64,000 nt of DNA from Euwallacea fornicatus. Its lineage: Eukaryota > Arthropoda > Insecta > Coleoptera > Curculionidae. The position numbers and the translations under genes were made by a program. Shown piece by piece: positions 24,701-35,638 of this stretch (within the stretch, counting starts at the first letter, position 1; every line of letters begins with the position of its first letter). The notes beneath the pieces were generated by a model that had not been told where the DNA came from, searched no databases, and worked only from the letters and a program-made list of their open reading frames with translations. Location: contig NC_089570.1 of the NCBI RefSeq assembly GCF_040115645.1, positions 2,666,001 to 2,730,000 of the forward strand. Direction: 5' to 3'.

Positions 24701-27700
24701 GATTGCTTCTCCAAATAAAATCCTGCGTATTGAATGTCGATAAAATGCCTTTCTCCAATTCTAAGTTTATCCGTATTTGCTTCGAAATATAACAACATGC
24801 CCGATAAAAATAGTTCAATAAGTACGAGATGGGAGTATCGGAAACTATATATCAGACTTCTTTGAGCTGAGTGAACTAAAGTTCTTAGGCTTTGGCTAAA
24901 AGAAAAGACATTTTCTCGACTGGTTAAAAAGAAAAAAATACTGGTAACAGACAGGATATACGTTGGCACAAATTGAACAAGCAATTGATAAATACGCTCC
25001 TTTTATTGGTTACTTTCCAAGAACTCGTAGATCCTAGTTTAAGCACGTAAGTCCAAACGTTTTCAGAAAAAACTGAAATTTTAGAAAAATTTTCCTTTCC
25101 CTAGCTTATTCGACGAGGTGATTCGTTCGGAAATTCAAAAATGTTTAGCCTCAACGCGGCGGCCACAAGAAAACCGATGATGGTTGTCGAAAATTGAAAC
25201 GTCGGATTTCAAATATGCCATCGCCACGTTGTAGAAATGGAAATGCCGCAATGATGAAGCAGTAATCATTATTAATTACATCGCCTAATAAGCCGAGAAA
25301 AAAAATATTCAAAAATTTCGGATTTTTTCAAATATCTCCGGAAGCTATACGAATTTTTTTATTTAGCCGTTTTTTTTTAACTCCATATTGCTCATTTTTG
25401 CCCAAATTTCACCAACCTTGTGTCTTTTATGGCTACCGAGATCCTTATGGTGGAGCTCCGGAAATCGACAGCCCGCAATGCGAAAACCGTGAATCATAAT
25501 TAATAGTCAACATAATCACTTCTTTATGATTTTGTTCGTACCATTTTCCCATTCACAGGTTCCTTACCCTCTTCTGCAACTGTTTACCTCAGCCCACAGT
25601 TCTTCGAGTTTGGGACTTAATATTCCTCGAAGGGAACGAAATTTTGCTCCGCACCGCCCTAGCCATTTGGCAAGTCTTAGCTCAAAGGATCCTTGTAGTC
25701 CACACAGCAGACGAGTTTTACTGCATAATGGGAGCCCTCACCAGGGAGCTGTTGGAGTCCAACCTCATCGACGCCAACACCCTGGTGAAAGCTATTGTTA
25801 CCATTGGGCCTCTTACGGAATTGAAGAACTTGAGGGATCACTACTTGTACAATATCACGCCTTGGGGTTCGTCAATTCCGCAAAGTGCTCCGAAGCAGAT
25901 CAACTTGCATCCCAAACACACTATTCCATTAGACATAAGCTCGTTGAAGAAACAGTATGTGAAACTGAAGCAGAGACAGAGGCAGGCTCATGTGATATTT
26001 TCTTCTGCCATATCGAGGCACCCACAGCGTGCTGCTCCAGTGGCAATGAACCATCTTCTAGTAGGCAAGCGGGCACTAAGTAAGATTACGTCAGGTTAGG
26101 AAACCTTATAACATTATTTTCCTAGTTCCAGCCAAGCGCCTGGGACCTCCAAAGGGGTCCATCCCTCCAGCTCGACAAAGTCATCCCACCACCTTGCAAT
26201 GGAAGGACACTCAAAAATCTCCTTCCAGCTCCAGTTCTAGTGATACCGAGCTGTGCGATGATGAAGTTCAAAGTTCCTCAGATGAGGAACTAGAGAAACC
26301 TCAAAGCGACAGTCAATATAGAGACAATCTCAATTCTGGTGATAATAATCTTATGAAGACCGACAATACCCCGGGTGACTCTGCTACTTTAACTATTCCT
26401 CCTGAGTGTGCACCGAATTCTGATAGTTTAAGGACGTCCCCGATAAATATTACTAAGTTGGCCTCCGATTCTGAGGACGAGAGTGCTGAGTTTGAGAGTT
26501 TTTTGGCCGATCGGGTAAAATGCATTAAAGTGATCGAAGCTGAGGAGGATTCGGGGAATGTGAGTGTTAGCAGCAGTACAAGGCGGAATAGTGAGCTCGC
26601 GCTGCAGATCATTCAAGAGAATTCGTTAATTTTGCAAAGAATAATGCAGTGCCAGTCGAGGCTATCACCTTCGCCACCTCCTTTGACGACTACAGCTGAA
26701 ACTGGTCTAGAAGACTCAATTCCAGTGGCCGCCGACACCCAGAAGATGGAAGACGTTTGCTGTTGGATAGACACCCAATCCAAATACTGCAACCCTGAAT
26801 CGACATCAAAATCAAGATACCACAGCATTCTGGAAAAAACCAAAAGTTTGGACGAGCGGTACAATAATCTGTTCTCCACCAGCGCTTTCAAAGATAAAAA
26901 CATACCGCTGCTTCATGAAAGCAAGTCGGAGTCTCTGGATTACCATCTGCATTCACCACCTCTAGATATTGACCTATTTGACCCGATTTTGTCCAATAAT
27001 GGCTCCGAAGATACTTTGACTCTTCAATCTCTATCAGACGATGGAGCAAAAGACAGCAAGTCCAGCCAGTTGATACAAGAGAACTTAGACTTGTTAAGAA
27101 CATTTTCAACTAACAAAGCCAAAGAGCAGCAACAGGAAAGAGACAGCATGTCCAGGAAGTTGATGAAAGAAAACGTCGACCTATTAGAGTCCATTTCCAG
27201 TGAGAGACAGTTTAGAAGTGACGTTAACGATTCCCTAATCAAAGACTTGGAATCTGACGATCTCGATTCGAGCTTTGATGAGGTTCCAAAAATTATAGCA
27301 GATGATATTTCTTTCGCATTTCCAAAGGAAGATGAAGACTCAGCGATAAACTCTCAAGCTGCCTCTTCCAGTCACTATCTGATTAACCTGGACGATGACT
27401 TCTCAGTAAAGTGCAGTAGGTCTGTCCCCCTAAACCTATCAAGTGAGAAATATATCCAAAGCTGTGATACCTCTTTGTCGGATGCTGGTTCCAGTAAGTT
27501 ATTTCTCGATTTGGATAGACCTCAAGTGTTTAGTCCTTCTATTGATGGCCTCAGCGTAAAGTCTTTGCCTCCTAATGTGAAGTCATCTCCCAGTCAAATA
27601 TTCTCAGATCGTGCCTCCAAGGGCGAGGGGGAGACTCCTGTGAAGTCACCCAGTAAGGTTTTCAACCCTTTTCCAGTGGCACTCAATTCTAGGCAAAGTA

Positions 27701-27738
27701 AGGAAGTTCCTTTAAAATTAGGATTGTACAAGAAATAA
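9712..27738 (+). CDS. TBC1D30: TBC1 domain family member 30 (Rab GTPase-activating protein), long form, 5' end incomplete
   Basis: Exons: 9712-9917, 9982-10131, 20338-20513, 21072-21264, 21320-21605, 25559-26079, 26126-27738; all phases agree. This gives 1048 codons, and the exon at 9712 begins in phase 2, so at least one upstream exon is missing. The N-terminal region resembles the long vertebrate form (GELVDELLMEIYNSG, then ELRSIIWCLREHIGRTG and LVRHLKRRDALRR). The TBC domain starts near MRFTIHPTPGESGF. It carries the arginine finger in IVKDLHRTG and the glutamine finger in YCQGFN, so it should be catalytically competent. Later landmarks are EPPLTNVFTMQWFLTLF, then YNITPWG, then a long Ser/Asp/Glu-rich, probably disordered tail ending in KLGLYKK, which matches the family's end. 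In vertebrates TBC1D30 acts as a Rab8-directed GAP at cilia; that role here is inference. The introns of 10.2 and 4.0 kb are packed with transposons; other introns are only 46-64 bp. Confidence 0.92.
10132..11386. other. Intron of long TBC1D30 and presumed promoter of the short form
   Basis: After the donor at 10132 no further long-form exon is visible before 20338. The last few hundred bases before 11387 should hold the promoter and 5' untranslated region of the short form; I see no clear TATA box at a sensible distance. Confidence 0.35.
11387..11444 (+). CDS. TBC1D30: Alternative first coding exon of TBC1D30 (short form)
   Basis: An ATG at 11387 opens a frame of 19 codons plus one base, MSGFLSSFKKVGGDVLRNT, followed by a perfect GTAAGT donor at 11445. 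It ends in phase 1, exactly the phase needed by the acceptor at 20338 and the same phase as the long-form exon ending at 10131. Joining gives ...RNTS-LLEPADMRF and a protein of 948 residues that keeps the whole TBC domain but lacks the LKRRDALRR region. Vertebrate TBC1D30 also has a long and a short N-terminus, which supports two promoters here. The region just upstream would then be the second promoter and 5' untranslated sequence. No transcript evidence is available from sequence alone. Confidence 0.65.
12041..12850 (-). mobile_element. Mariner-family transposase remnant
   Basis: Read on the minus strand, several frames together give a mariner transposase from its helix-turn-helix end to its C-terminus. 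The order is EKVHQIVLRGRR-like text near 12840, KLLGMRKSSVRWVSWLLT, NISRQCLNMFRKNQTDFL, then VFWNCKGILLSDPLPKGKTVNG, then LLEELHRRILEKRPDLSRKK, and last APADFPLFPNLKKGL and EDLDKSFYSSGIKAWKHRW. Frameshifts and stops separate the blocks, so it is dead. It lies inside the large TBC1D30 intron, antisense to the gene. I could not define its terminal repeats with confidence. Confidence 0.85.
13621..13627 (-). terminator. RNA polymerase III terminator of tRNA-Gly
   Basis: A run of seven A on the plus strand, hence seven T on the tRNA strand, begins three bases after the tRNA 3' end. This is the normal Pol III stop signal. More T-rich runs follow further out and could act as backup. Confidence 0.8.
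13630..13700 (-). tRNA. tRNA-Gly(GCC): tRNA-Gly (anticodon GCC)
   Basis: The 71-nt sequence on the minus strand starts GCATCGGTGGTTCAATGG and folds as a cloverleaf. The acceptor stem is GCATCGG paired with CCGATGC, with discriminator A. Box A is TGGTTCAATGG, the anticodon loop is CTGCCAC with anticodon GCC, and the T arm and box B carry GGTTCGATTCC. There is no intron and the CCA is not encoded, as expected for a nuclear gene. It lies in the large intron of TBC1D30 in the opposite direction and should be an autonomous RNA polymerase III gene. It looks fully intact, so it is probably a functional copy and not a tRNA-derived SINE; no SINE body follows it. Confidence 0.95.
13701..16463. other. 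Large TBC1D30 intron, AT-rich, nothing further identified
   Basis: No exon or RNA gene can be supported. Around 14330-14350 a sequence TTCCAAACACCCTATATG resembles the outer end of a Tc1-like element, but I found no matching left end. Confidence 0.4.
16464..17045 (-). mobile_element. Tc1-family transposase remnant (C-terminal part)
   Basis: On the minus strand the catalytic half of a Tc1-type transposase is visible. The landmarks are a degraded glycine-rich EAVSWWYGVV-like block near 17000, LLYMQENVRPHVSQ around 16830, then NRPPKSPDLNPIE around 16750, which holds the last catalytic Glu of the DDE triad. An end sequence ACACTGCTCAAAAGAATC at 16464-16481 looks like the terminal repeat of this group; the opposite end is lost. 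The N-terminal DNA-binding half is missing and the reading frame is broken, so it is a fossil. It lies in the TBC1D30 intron. Confidence 0.8.
17349..18016. repeat. Non-autonomous foldback element with terminal inverted repeats over 140 bp
   Basis: The left arm starts TA-CAGGGTCATTCCAAAG. The right arm, read on the other strand, starts TA-CAGAGTGATTTCTAAG. The arms match along at least 140 bp, sharing blocks such as AAGATTTTTTTC, TTTGGCG and GAAATATCAA. A second, inner end (ATACAGGGTGTTAAAG at about 17459) has its own mate (ATACAGGATGTCAAGG on the other strand). The element is therefore built of two nested sets of Tc1-like ends. TA dinucleotides flank it. No transposase is present. Confidence 0.75.
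18017..20337. other. Rest of the large TBC1D30 intron
   Basis: No coding exon is visible. Open frames at 18899-19192 and 19903-20187 lack flanking splice signals and family resemblance. The stretch ends at the acceptor TTCTAG before 20338. Confidence 0.4.
22671..23926 (+). mobile_element. Near-complete but dead mariner element with terminal inverted repeats
   Basis: The left end AGGTTGATGCAATATA (22671-22686) is matched by the right end TATATTGCATCAACCT (23910-23925). The spacing of about 1.25 kb fits a full-length mariner. Inside, on the plus strand, broken frames spell a mariner transposase. The landmarks are ARKINEVWGKGIVNERT-like text at about 22925, DEPHGGRL near 23030, KRIVTCDEKLILH at about 23286 (first catalytic Asp), GKPSLPPQKVLVTVEW near 23375, and YSPGLSQI where the third catalytic block should be. 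Many stops and frameshifts show it cannot make transposase. It sits in the 4-kb intron of TBC1D30 between 21606 and 25558. One flank lacks a base of the expected TA duplication. Confidence 0.88.
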
Positions 27739-28057
27739 AGGTAAAGAAATACTCTTCCGATTATTTAATGAATGCAATTGTCATGTGTGCCTGTTTCATG
27801 GTGGTTGTGTGATAAAAATTTGTGTTCGGTGATTTTCTCGCGGTTTTTGGTTACACCAAGTTTCTTCCCTTAGAGGAGTTCTTTTTGCATTTAGTGTGAA
27901 GAAAGCTGTAGCTGGATGCGTATTGTATGAATAATCCCCTAAGTACTATTTCTGAAATAGCGGTAAGTTTCTACCGATTTGTGAGGAAATTGAACTTTTG
28001 AATCCACACCCTCGCTAAAAGTAGTAAGATTGAAGCGTTATGTTCAATGGATTTAAT

Positions 28058-28836
28058 ACACGGTGTTCCAGAAGGGTTGAACCAAACTTAAAGAGGTTAT
28101 AGGGGACATTGCGGTGAACATTTTTTGCATAGAAAGCCCCAGTTAAAAATAAGCCGTTTTGACTCCAGAGTGATTTTTGATCGAAACACTTCAATGTTCA
28201 ACTTAATTGAATAGAAGAGAAACGAACAAAATAAACAATTTTTTATCTTCTGGCTTCTCGAGGCATTGGACAATGCACACCTTGTTATGGATATACGGGA
28301 GAGAACGTGGTTCCAGTATGACGGTTCACCTGAACATTTTGCCCACGCTATGCAAGATCGTTTAAACGAACGTTTTTATAGGGGATATAGGTGAAGGAAG
28401 TGAAGAAGGTGACCTATCAGGTGTCCGTGTATCAGGCGTAAACTCCCGATCTAAACCTGTTGGATTTTTTCCTCCGGAGGTACATCAAGTCGGTGGTGTA
28501 TCAACCCATGATGAATTATTGGGAAGAGCGATGGCAACCTCTCGTTTCATGCAGTAAGATCCGCACATCTTACAACGAACGTGCGATTCAATGATACAAA
28601 GAACAAATTTATGTAACCAGGTTAGGGTCGTCATTATGAATCTATATTGTAATTTTTTTTTACATTTTCTTCAATAACAATAAATTATATATCGAAATCT
28701 TTAAATTTTTGAACAAAAATGACTCTGAAGGCAAAACGACTTATTTTTTACTAGGGGTTTTTATGAAAAAATTGTTCACCGCAATATCCACTATAACCTG
28801 CTTAAGTTTCGCTCCGCCTTTTTGAAACACCCACTA
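28058..28836 (+). mobile_element. Decayed DNA transposon with terminal inverted repeats of about 120 bp
   Basis: The left arm (ACGGTGTTCCAGAAGGGTTG...) and the right arm read on the other strand (GGGTGTTTCAAAAAGGCGG...) match over about 120 bp. Shared blocks include GGTTATAG, ATTGCGGTGAACA and AATAAG(C/T)CGTTTTG. Both ends are flanked by TA. The interior carries transposase scraps in several frames: WFQYDGSPEHFAHAMQDRLN, and a TPDLNLLDFF block where the family normally has SPDLNPLDFF. It lies just 3' of TBC1D30, on the same strand, and belongs with the minus-strand element at 5.3 kb. At about 780 bp with a broken frame it cannot move on its own. Confidence 0.78.
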
Positions 28837-29731
28837 TAATTGTTTTAATTGTTTAAGTTTTTTGAAAGGCGATAGCCTTTATTTTGATGTATTCCAGTTG
28901 TGCAAGCCCTAGACCGATTTTAAAATATAAGGAGCGGTTTTCTACAAGGAAAAGCTAGAATATATTACAAATCACCTGGTCTGTATATGTCTATGGTATT
29001 TTACGAAATGTTAAAAATCAAGTTAGATGATATAAAGATAACCATCGTGCCAGTCCAATGTACTTTACTGTTCTTGAATTTCTGATGTAGATACCTATTT
29101 AATAAAAATGTAGGAACGTAACTGAATGCTATATTTTCCAATAATAATTTACTAAATACCTACTTACCTAGTTATAATTATATTAAGATCTTTCAAACAA
29201 TAAAGGAGTGCGTTATATTGTTAATGTTTATTTTATTTATAAAGTAATTACTTTGTAACAATTAAATAATAATTAACAATAACAAACACACTGCGACTTT
29301 TTTCAAAGAAAACCGTATTTTTCAATGATAAAGCGTGAGGAATCAAAACTTTTTTTAACCCATAATACTCTAAAAGCTAAAAAGAAAAAACCTTTGGGCG
29401 CCCTATATCGATTCTGAATATCCGATTATCCAATCGAATTGATCTAATTTTTTTAATCCAAATCATCATAATCAATCGATACATAATAATATTATGAACA
29501 TCTGTATTCCAAGCGTCCGTTCATACTAATCTCACACTCAAATAAATCACCGAGGGATGCTCAGAAAGGTCCCTTAAAATGAGTGAAGATCAACCTTAAA
29601 GTTAGTGGAAGTTCGGCATACAAACCTGAACTTGTAAGTATATTTATATTGAATTTCCGGTAATTTGCGCAATATCTCCATTAAGTACTCGCAAAAACCC
29701 AATTTAAAGTCCAAATCTGAATTTTTTTTCT
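28837..29731. other. Intergenic stretch between converging TBC1D30 and GLDC
   Basis: TBC1D30 (plus) and GLDC (minus) converge here. An AATAAA at 29101-29106 on the plus strand, and TTTATT at about 29232-29237 (AATAAA on the minus strand), are possible poly(A) signals for each. No coding sequence is seen. Confidence 0.35.
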
Positions 29732-32700
29732 CTAATAATTATACTCATCCAAAATAGGCGGACACGTACACACCAAATGCTTATCCCCATAAATATCATC
29801 GATCCTCGCCACTGTAGGCCAAACTTTCAACTCGGGCTTAACAAAGGGAGCTGGAAAAGCTGCCTGTTCCCTTGTATAAGGCCTCTCCCAAGTGCTGCTT
29901 ATAACCTGTTCCTGGGTATGGGGAGCCATTTTCAGGGGATTCACCCGAATGTCCATTTTCCCCTCTTCAATATCTCTAATCTCCTGGCGGATCGATATTA
30001 ATGCTTCGCAGAATCTATCCAACTCTTGTTTGTCTTCCGATTCCGTTGGTTCTACCATTAAGGTACCTGCTACCGGCCAGGACATAGTTGGAGCATGGAA
30101 ACTGTAATCCATCAAACGCTTAGCTATGTCCGCAGCTTCAATGTTAGCAGTCTTTTTCAATTCTCGTATATCAATGATAAACTCATGGGCAACAAGACCT
30201 GAGCTAGCGCTCTTGAATAAAGTAGGGTAGTGGGGCTCAAGAACCTTGGACATGTAGTTGGCGTTCAATATTGCCACCTGCGTGGCTTTTCTCAGTCCCC
30301 TAGGGCCCATCATCTTAATATAAGCCCAAGAAATTGGAAGGATCGCGCTGGAACCGAAGGGAGCAGCACTGACCACTCCGTACGAAGGAGAATTGGCGCC
30401 TAAAGGGTTGACCACTGGATGACCAGGTAAGAAGGGGGCCAAATGAGACTTAACACCAATGGGACCCATCCCCGGTCCACCCCCTCCATGAGGAATGCAA
30501 AAGGTCTTGTGCAAATTCAAGTGCGAGACATCACTGCCATAATCTCCGGGTCTGCAGAGACCCACTTGGGCATTCATATTGGCCCCATCTAAGTAGACCT
30601 GTCCGCCGTTTTTATGAGTTATTTCGCAGACTTCTGCCACCGTATCTTCGAAAACTCCATTGGTGGAAGGGTAGGTGATCATCATACAAGAAAGCCGATT
30701 TTTGAATTTCTCCGCTTTTGCCTTGAGATCTTCTACATCAATGGTTCCATCAATTTTCACTCTAACAGCCTCCACGCGCATGCCGGCCATTTGAGCACTG
30801 GCCGGATTAGTTCCGTGCGCACTCACAGGGATTAAGCAAACATCCCTGTGTTTTTCTCCCCTAGCCTCGTGATAACACTGAATAGCTCTTAAGCCTGCGT
30901 ACTCACCCTGCGCCCCACTATTCGGCTGGAAACTAATTTTATCGTAGCCAGTAATTGCGCACAAATCCTTCTCTAATTCAGCGAAAAGTTGATGGTAGCC
31001 TAAAGATTGATCCAGGGGAGCAAAAGGATGGATGTCCGTGAAATGTTTGAATGAGCAAGGCATCATTTCCGTTGTTGAATTCAACTTCATGGTGCACGAC
31101 CCTAATGGTATCATCGAGTGTACTAAAGAAATATCTTTATTCTCCAGCACCTTCATGTATCTGACTATTCTGGTCTCTGAGTGATGAGAGTTGAAGACGG
31201 GGTGGGTGAGGAATGATGAAGTTCGTTTAAATTCGCTTCGATAAATAGCCTTTGACCGCACTTGTAGGTCATCAACCAAATCATCAAACCGCTGAGAAGT
31301 ACCAAGCACGTAGAAAAGATCGTTAATGTCATTGGGCCCTACAGTTTCATCAAGGGCAATGCCCACCCATCCATCGTCGTAGTACCTCAAGTTTATAGTC
31401 ATCTCTTCAGCTCGATTACGAATCTCTTCCAATGAGATTGCCGGCTGCACTCGCAAGGTATCAAAGAAGTACTCATTGGATAGAACACTTCCAGACCTCT
31501 GTAGACCCAAATGAAGCACCAACGCTGAATGGTGAACTTTAGTGGCAATATCTTTAAGCCCTTGGGGCCCATGATACACTGCGAACATTGCAGACATGTT
31601 AGCTAGAAGGGCTTGTGCAGTACAGATGTTGCTGGTAGCTTTGTCCCTCCTGATATGCTGCTCTCTAGTCTGCAGGGCCAAACGATACCCATCACGGCCA
31701 GCAGCATCTCGAGTCACCCCAATCATTCTTCCAGGCATCAATCGCACCAACGACTGGTTACAAGCAAAGAACCCTGCATGTGGCCCTCCATACCCTAAAG
31801 GTACCCCCAGTCTTTGCGAAGTGCCCAAAGCGATGTCTGCACCGAATTCACTGGGAGGCCTCAAAAGAGTCAGGCTGAGAAGGTCTGTTGCACAACAAAC
31901 CAAAGTACCTTCGATTCAATAAAGAGTGTCATACTTTTAAGAATTAATTAATTAAGGGTTACAGAACTACCATTTGAATGTGCCTCTTCGGCAACTGAGC
32001 TGAAATCCTGGACGTTTCCTTCAGTATCTGGATACTGGAATAGGACGCCTGCAATGTCGCGATTCGAAAAATCGGACTTAAAAACATCAACTACTTGGAC
32101 TTCTAGGCCTAAGGAACTTAGCCTGGAAAATAGCTCAATAACAAAGATTTGATCTTTTTTACCAGTGAACCCGCTTGCCTGGTTTGAACAACAGAAATAG
32201 TCTGAGGATGTAACTTATCAGAAACCAGCATTTTCCTTCTTTTATTGTGTCTAAAGCACAAAGACAAAGCTTCAGCTGCAGCAGTACCTTCGTCTAGCAG
32301 TGAGGCGTTGGCTACTTCCAACCCTGTGAGTTCTGATACCATTGTCTGGTAGTTAAGAAGACCTTCCAAGCGACCTTGGGCGACCTAAAAGCATTTCGTT
32401 TCGTAAATTATAACGGACTTGGTGGTTAATTCGAACCTCAGGCTGATAAGGGGTGTATTGAGTCGTCCACCCAGGGTTTTCGAAAATATTTCTCATGATG
32501 GTGTGAGGTACGCAACAATTGTGATAACCCATTCCGATGTAGGATCTCCATATTTTGTTTCGTTCAGCTATTGTTCTTATTCGATTAATGAGGTCGTATT
32601 CCCCTGGAAAAGACATTCGCAAAAACGCATTCCCAAAAAAAGCGAAAAATGGAGTTATTAACGGTATTCATGTTATAAGAATACATTTTCTAAAATTAAA

Positions 32701-34509
32701 AGTAAAACATTTGTTAGCACTTCCAAAAAAGCACAAAATCGAGATTTTATCAGGAACTCACCCTGTAATACTTTTGTGATCGAACTCCGATCGAACCGAA
32801 AACTTCTAAATGAAAAAAATTATAAAAAAACATGTTTTTTTTTATTTCGAAAATTGGATTTTCCTGTAAATTTTAGAAAAATGTCTTTTCATTCAAAATA
32901 AGCATGAAAGCAGACTCGCTGCTTCCTGATCGTCATTCGTCTCGTCATAATTGTGTAACTTTCGTGAATTTGGAGTAAACATATATTTCAATAATAAATC
33001 TATAAATGTTGGTTGAGTTTATCTGTGGACCCCCATGGACTGTTATCAGAACCAAAAAGAAAAATATTCCCAGTAAGATATGACTATGAATATAAAATAT
33101 ATTAAAGTATATAGGGTGATGCAAATTTCTCGCTTTAAAAACAAACAGGTAGATCCAGAATATGTTATAAAATAAACACACATATCTCACATACGATTTT
33201 CAAATTGTGACAAAAACAATTACCTGCATAGGAATTATGAATACGGGGTGTAACATATCATCATAGAGGTATTTAGGGCGTAATAGTACTCTTAAAAAAT
33301 GCTAATAGGTCAATGGTTAAAACGCACCATTTTCGATATACAGTGTGGAAAAGTTTCACGTTTTTTCATATTTTGCGTTGTTGTCAAGTATGGCTTGTGA
33401 TATTTGTTTTTATTTCGTACACCTATTTCCTTTAAGACCCTCTAGTACAAGATGACAAAATCGTCGGCAGCCATATACAAAGTGTTATGGTTTTTTGAGT
33501 CATGTACTATTTTATGCCTTTTATCTTTTTTCTAAGAATATCCTATATGAATTCCGATGTCAAATTTCAAGCCCTACTTCAATTTTTTAGCTTTTTGGTC
33601 TTTTGCAGTATATTTTTGTATCTTTCGCTGTTGTCGTAGAACTTACAAAAATGTGTATTGATGCAAATTAAAAATGTAAAAAAGGAAAAAATAATCATCT
33701 GGCTCTGTTATCAAATATCTGAAGCAATTTGAAACATTTAATCAAATTTCTCAAAATAAAAATAAATCTAAACGAAAACAAGATTATAAAAAATACGAAA
33801 TTTTGTCCTCTATATCGAAAACGCTTCTTTTTTGACCATGGATCTATTAGCATTTTTTTATTATTTTGCACAATACTATTACTCTCTGAAATATCTCCAT
33901 AATGAAATGTTACACCCTGTATATGCCACAATAAAAATCACTATCTGCATACAATAGTATCCGGAAGGTCGATTGCAGTTTCATTTAATTTAGAGGGTTG
34001 ATACCCACTTACCAAGCGGTTCCTCGATATCCAAGGATTTATTCAAACTGATATTCTTCGGCACAGCTTGCTCTGTCAGTTGATCTAACGACTAAAATTA
34101 ATATTACTATGCAATGTAATCAAAAACTTGCCCAACAGGAAGTCAATAATAATTTTATTAAAATAGAAACTCTAAAAGCATTAAGGCGCTTAAAATGATG
34201 GCGATTGTGGCAATCTCAGTCATCACAATAGCTCCAGTAAAACAAACAATTAAGTCAAATTAATGTGTAGACGTCACCCTATTGGTTTCCCTTCATGTTC
34301 CCAATGCACATACTAACCTTGTATCCAATAGTATCTAACATAACAATAACATCACTATCCCTAGGTCCAATGTGCCTACTAGGAAATTCATCTTTATGAG
34401 GAAACAATGGTCCTTCAGGTTTAGCGGCTGAGCTGAAAGATCTAGCATATTTTACCCAAATTCTGGAATTATTAAATTTCTTCAAAGAATTTACAACAAG
34501 TCTATTCAT
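29732..34509 (-). CDS. GLDC: Glycine decarboxylase, P-protein of the mitochondrial glycine cleavage system
   Basis: Exons on the minus strand: 34318-34509, 34013-34091, 32437-32603, 32179-32384, 31971-32122, 29732-31908; 2973 coding bases, 990 residues, close to the usual 1000 or so. The enzyme decarboxylates glycine with pyridoxal phosphate and passes the aminomethyl group to the lipoyl H-protein. The first about 25 residues (MNRLVVNSLKKFNNSRIW) are basic and hydroxylated, as in a mitochondrial presequence. Landmarks in order are FPSRHIGPRD, IGMGYHNCCVPHTI, NASLLDEGTAAAEA, LFQYPDTEG, and RDKATSNICTAQALLAN. Next come the second-half MIPLGSCTMKLN, the PLP lysine in HLNLHKTF (about residue 733), and the glycine-rich PHGGGGPGMGPIGV. 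All catalytic landmarks are intact. The 56-base intron at 32123-32178 has a GC donor; without it the gene seems frameshifted. Confidence 0.95.
33242..33922. repeat. Foldback element (about 140-bp inverted repeats) in GLDC intron 2
   Basis: The left arm starts TA-CGGGGTGTAACATATCATC. The right arm on the other strand starts TA-CAGGGTGTAACATTTCATT. The arms can be aligned for about 140 bp, sharing AGGTATTT/AGATATTT, AATGCTAATAG and CGTTTTCGATATA-like blocks. TA flanks both ends, as for the Tc1/mariner superfamily. No transposase remains, so it is a non-autonomous derivative. It fills most of intron 2 of GLDC (32604-34012). A related single end lies at about 40527 inside TMEM65. Confidence 0.78.
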
Positions 34510-35638
34510 TGTGCAAAAAATGCTCAGAAAGAATCGGGGCAAATTAAAATTTAAAATCGACTAGAGCGTATAATACTTCCAAATTGAATTGTAATTTGTG
34601 AGCGGAAAGAAATGTGCTTTAGGTTGCTATCTGCGTAAGGTTAAAGGGCAACAAATAAGATAAAGCAAAAATGAGCAATTGCAACTTAAAATTATCGTAA
34701 ATGTGAAAGAAATCGTCGTTCATCATTAACTTATTCAAAAGGAGATACTAGATATCATATGAGAAAAGAAACATGGCGCTTTGTACCTATCTCCTTTCCA
34801 GATTGTTCAATTAACATTCTCCTCTGTGCTCCTGATTTTTTATTTTATCTTTCGAATTTTTTCGCTTCAGTGTATGTCAGGCAAATATTTATGCTGAAGA
34901 CTGACAAAAGCACTAATACATCTTTTATTTAATTCAAATATGTACTTGATTGTTGCAGTATAGGTGCATAGAATACAAGGAGGAACCAGGACCTTTGGAA
35001 CTAATAAACAATACACAGGAAATCACCACACAACTCTAAAAGGAAAGGGGAATTTTTTAGCAAAACACCAATTTTGGTTCTTACCTTACTCGTCGTTTTG
35101 TAATTAACGAAAACTCCAATGACGTTGCGAATCGCGTCCCTGTTATAAATAAACCAAATTTAGGATTGGCTAGTTAAACGTAAACATTGACTAAACAACC
35201 AAAAGAAGAGTAAGGTGTAGAAGGGCACAATGACTTTGCGTGAATTAAAAAACACATCGCTATACGGAAAATTGTCATTAAGTTTATTTAATAAATTACC
35301 TCTTATAAACAAAAAAATAAAGTGCGTGAGCACACAACCAAATAAAAATGGGTAATGACATGTAAAAATGATGTAAAAATATACCAAACGCAAATCATGT
35401 AAATATACAATGAATATATATTTGAGGGTTCTCCTTCGCCCTTCCAACGAATATTTAAATCTAGCAGTACAAAAAAACTTGTACTGGCACAGGAGCGACT
35501 GCACTCTTACAATGTATGTATATTACATTAAACCGAACCTATTGCATATTACGACTAAACTTGCACACAAACTTTACACTCGCAAAGTGTACTAACACAT
35601 CCCCATCTTTACACTTAACTCTGAGTTCAGTCAGCAAA
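34510..35638. other. GLDC upstream region and Sec61 alpha 3' flank
   Basis: GLDC and Sec61 alpha are in tandem on the minus strand. The part next to 34510 should contain the GLDC promoter and 5' untranslated sequence, and the part next to 35638 the Sec61 alpha 3' untranslated region. No additional gene can be supported; the open frame at 35160-35504 reads as hydrophobic AT-rich noise. Confidence 0.35.

Noticed and set aside
26313..27242. Several minus-strand frames opposite the long TBC1D30 exon
   Set aside because: They mirror the Ser/Asp-rich coding sequence and lack any family resemblance.
31596..31922. Plus-strand frame opposite the GLDC main exon
   Set aside because: Antisense shadow of a well-conserved exon.
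32123..32178. Apparent frameshift in GLDC
   Set aside because: A GC-AG intron restores both the frame and the expected residue spacing, so I treat the gene as intact.
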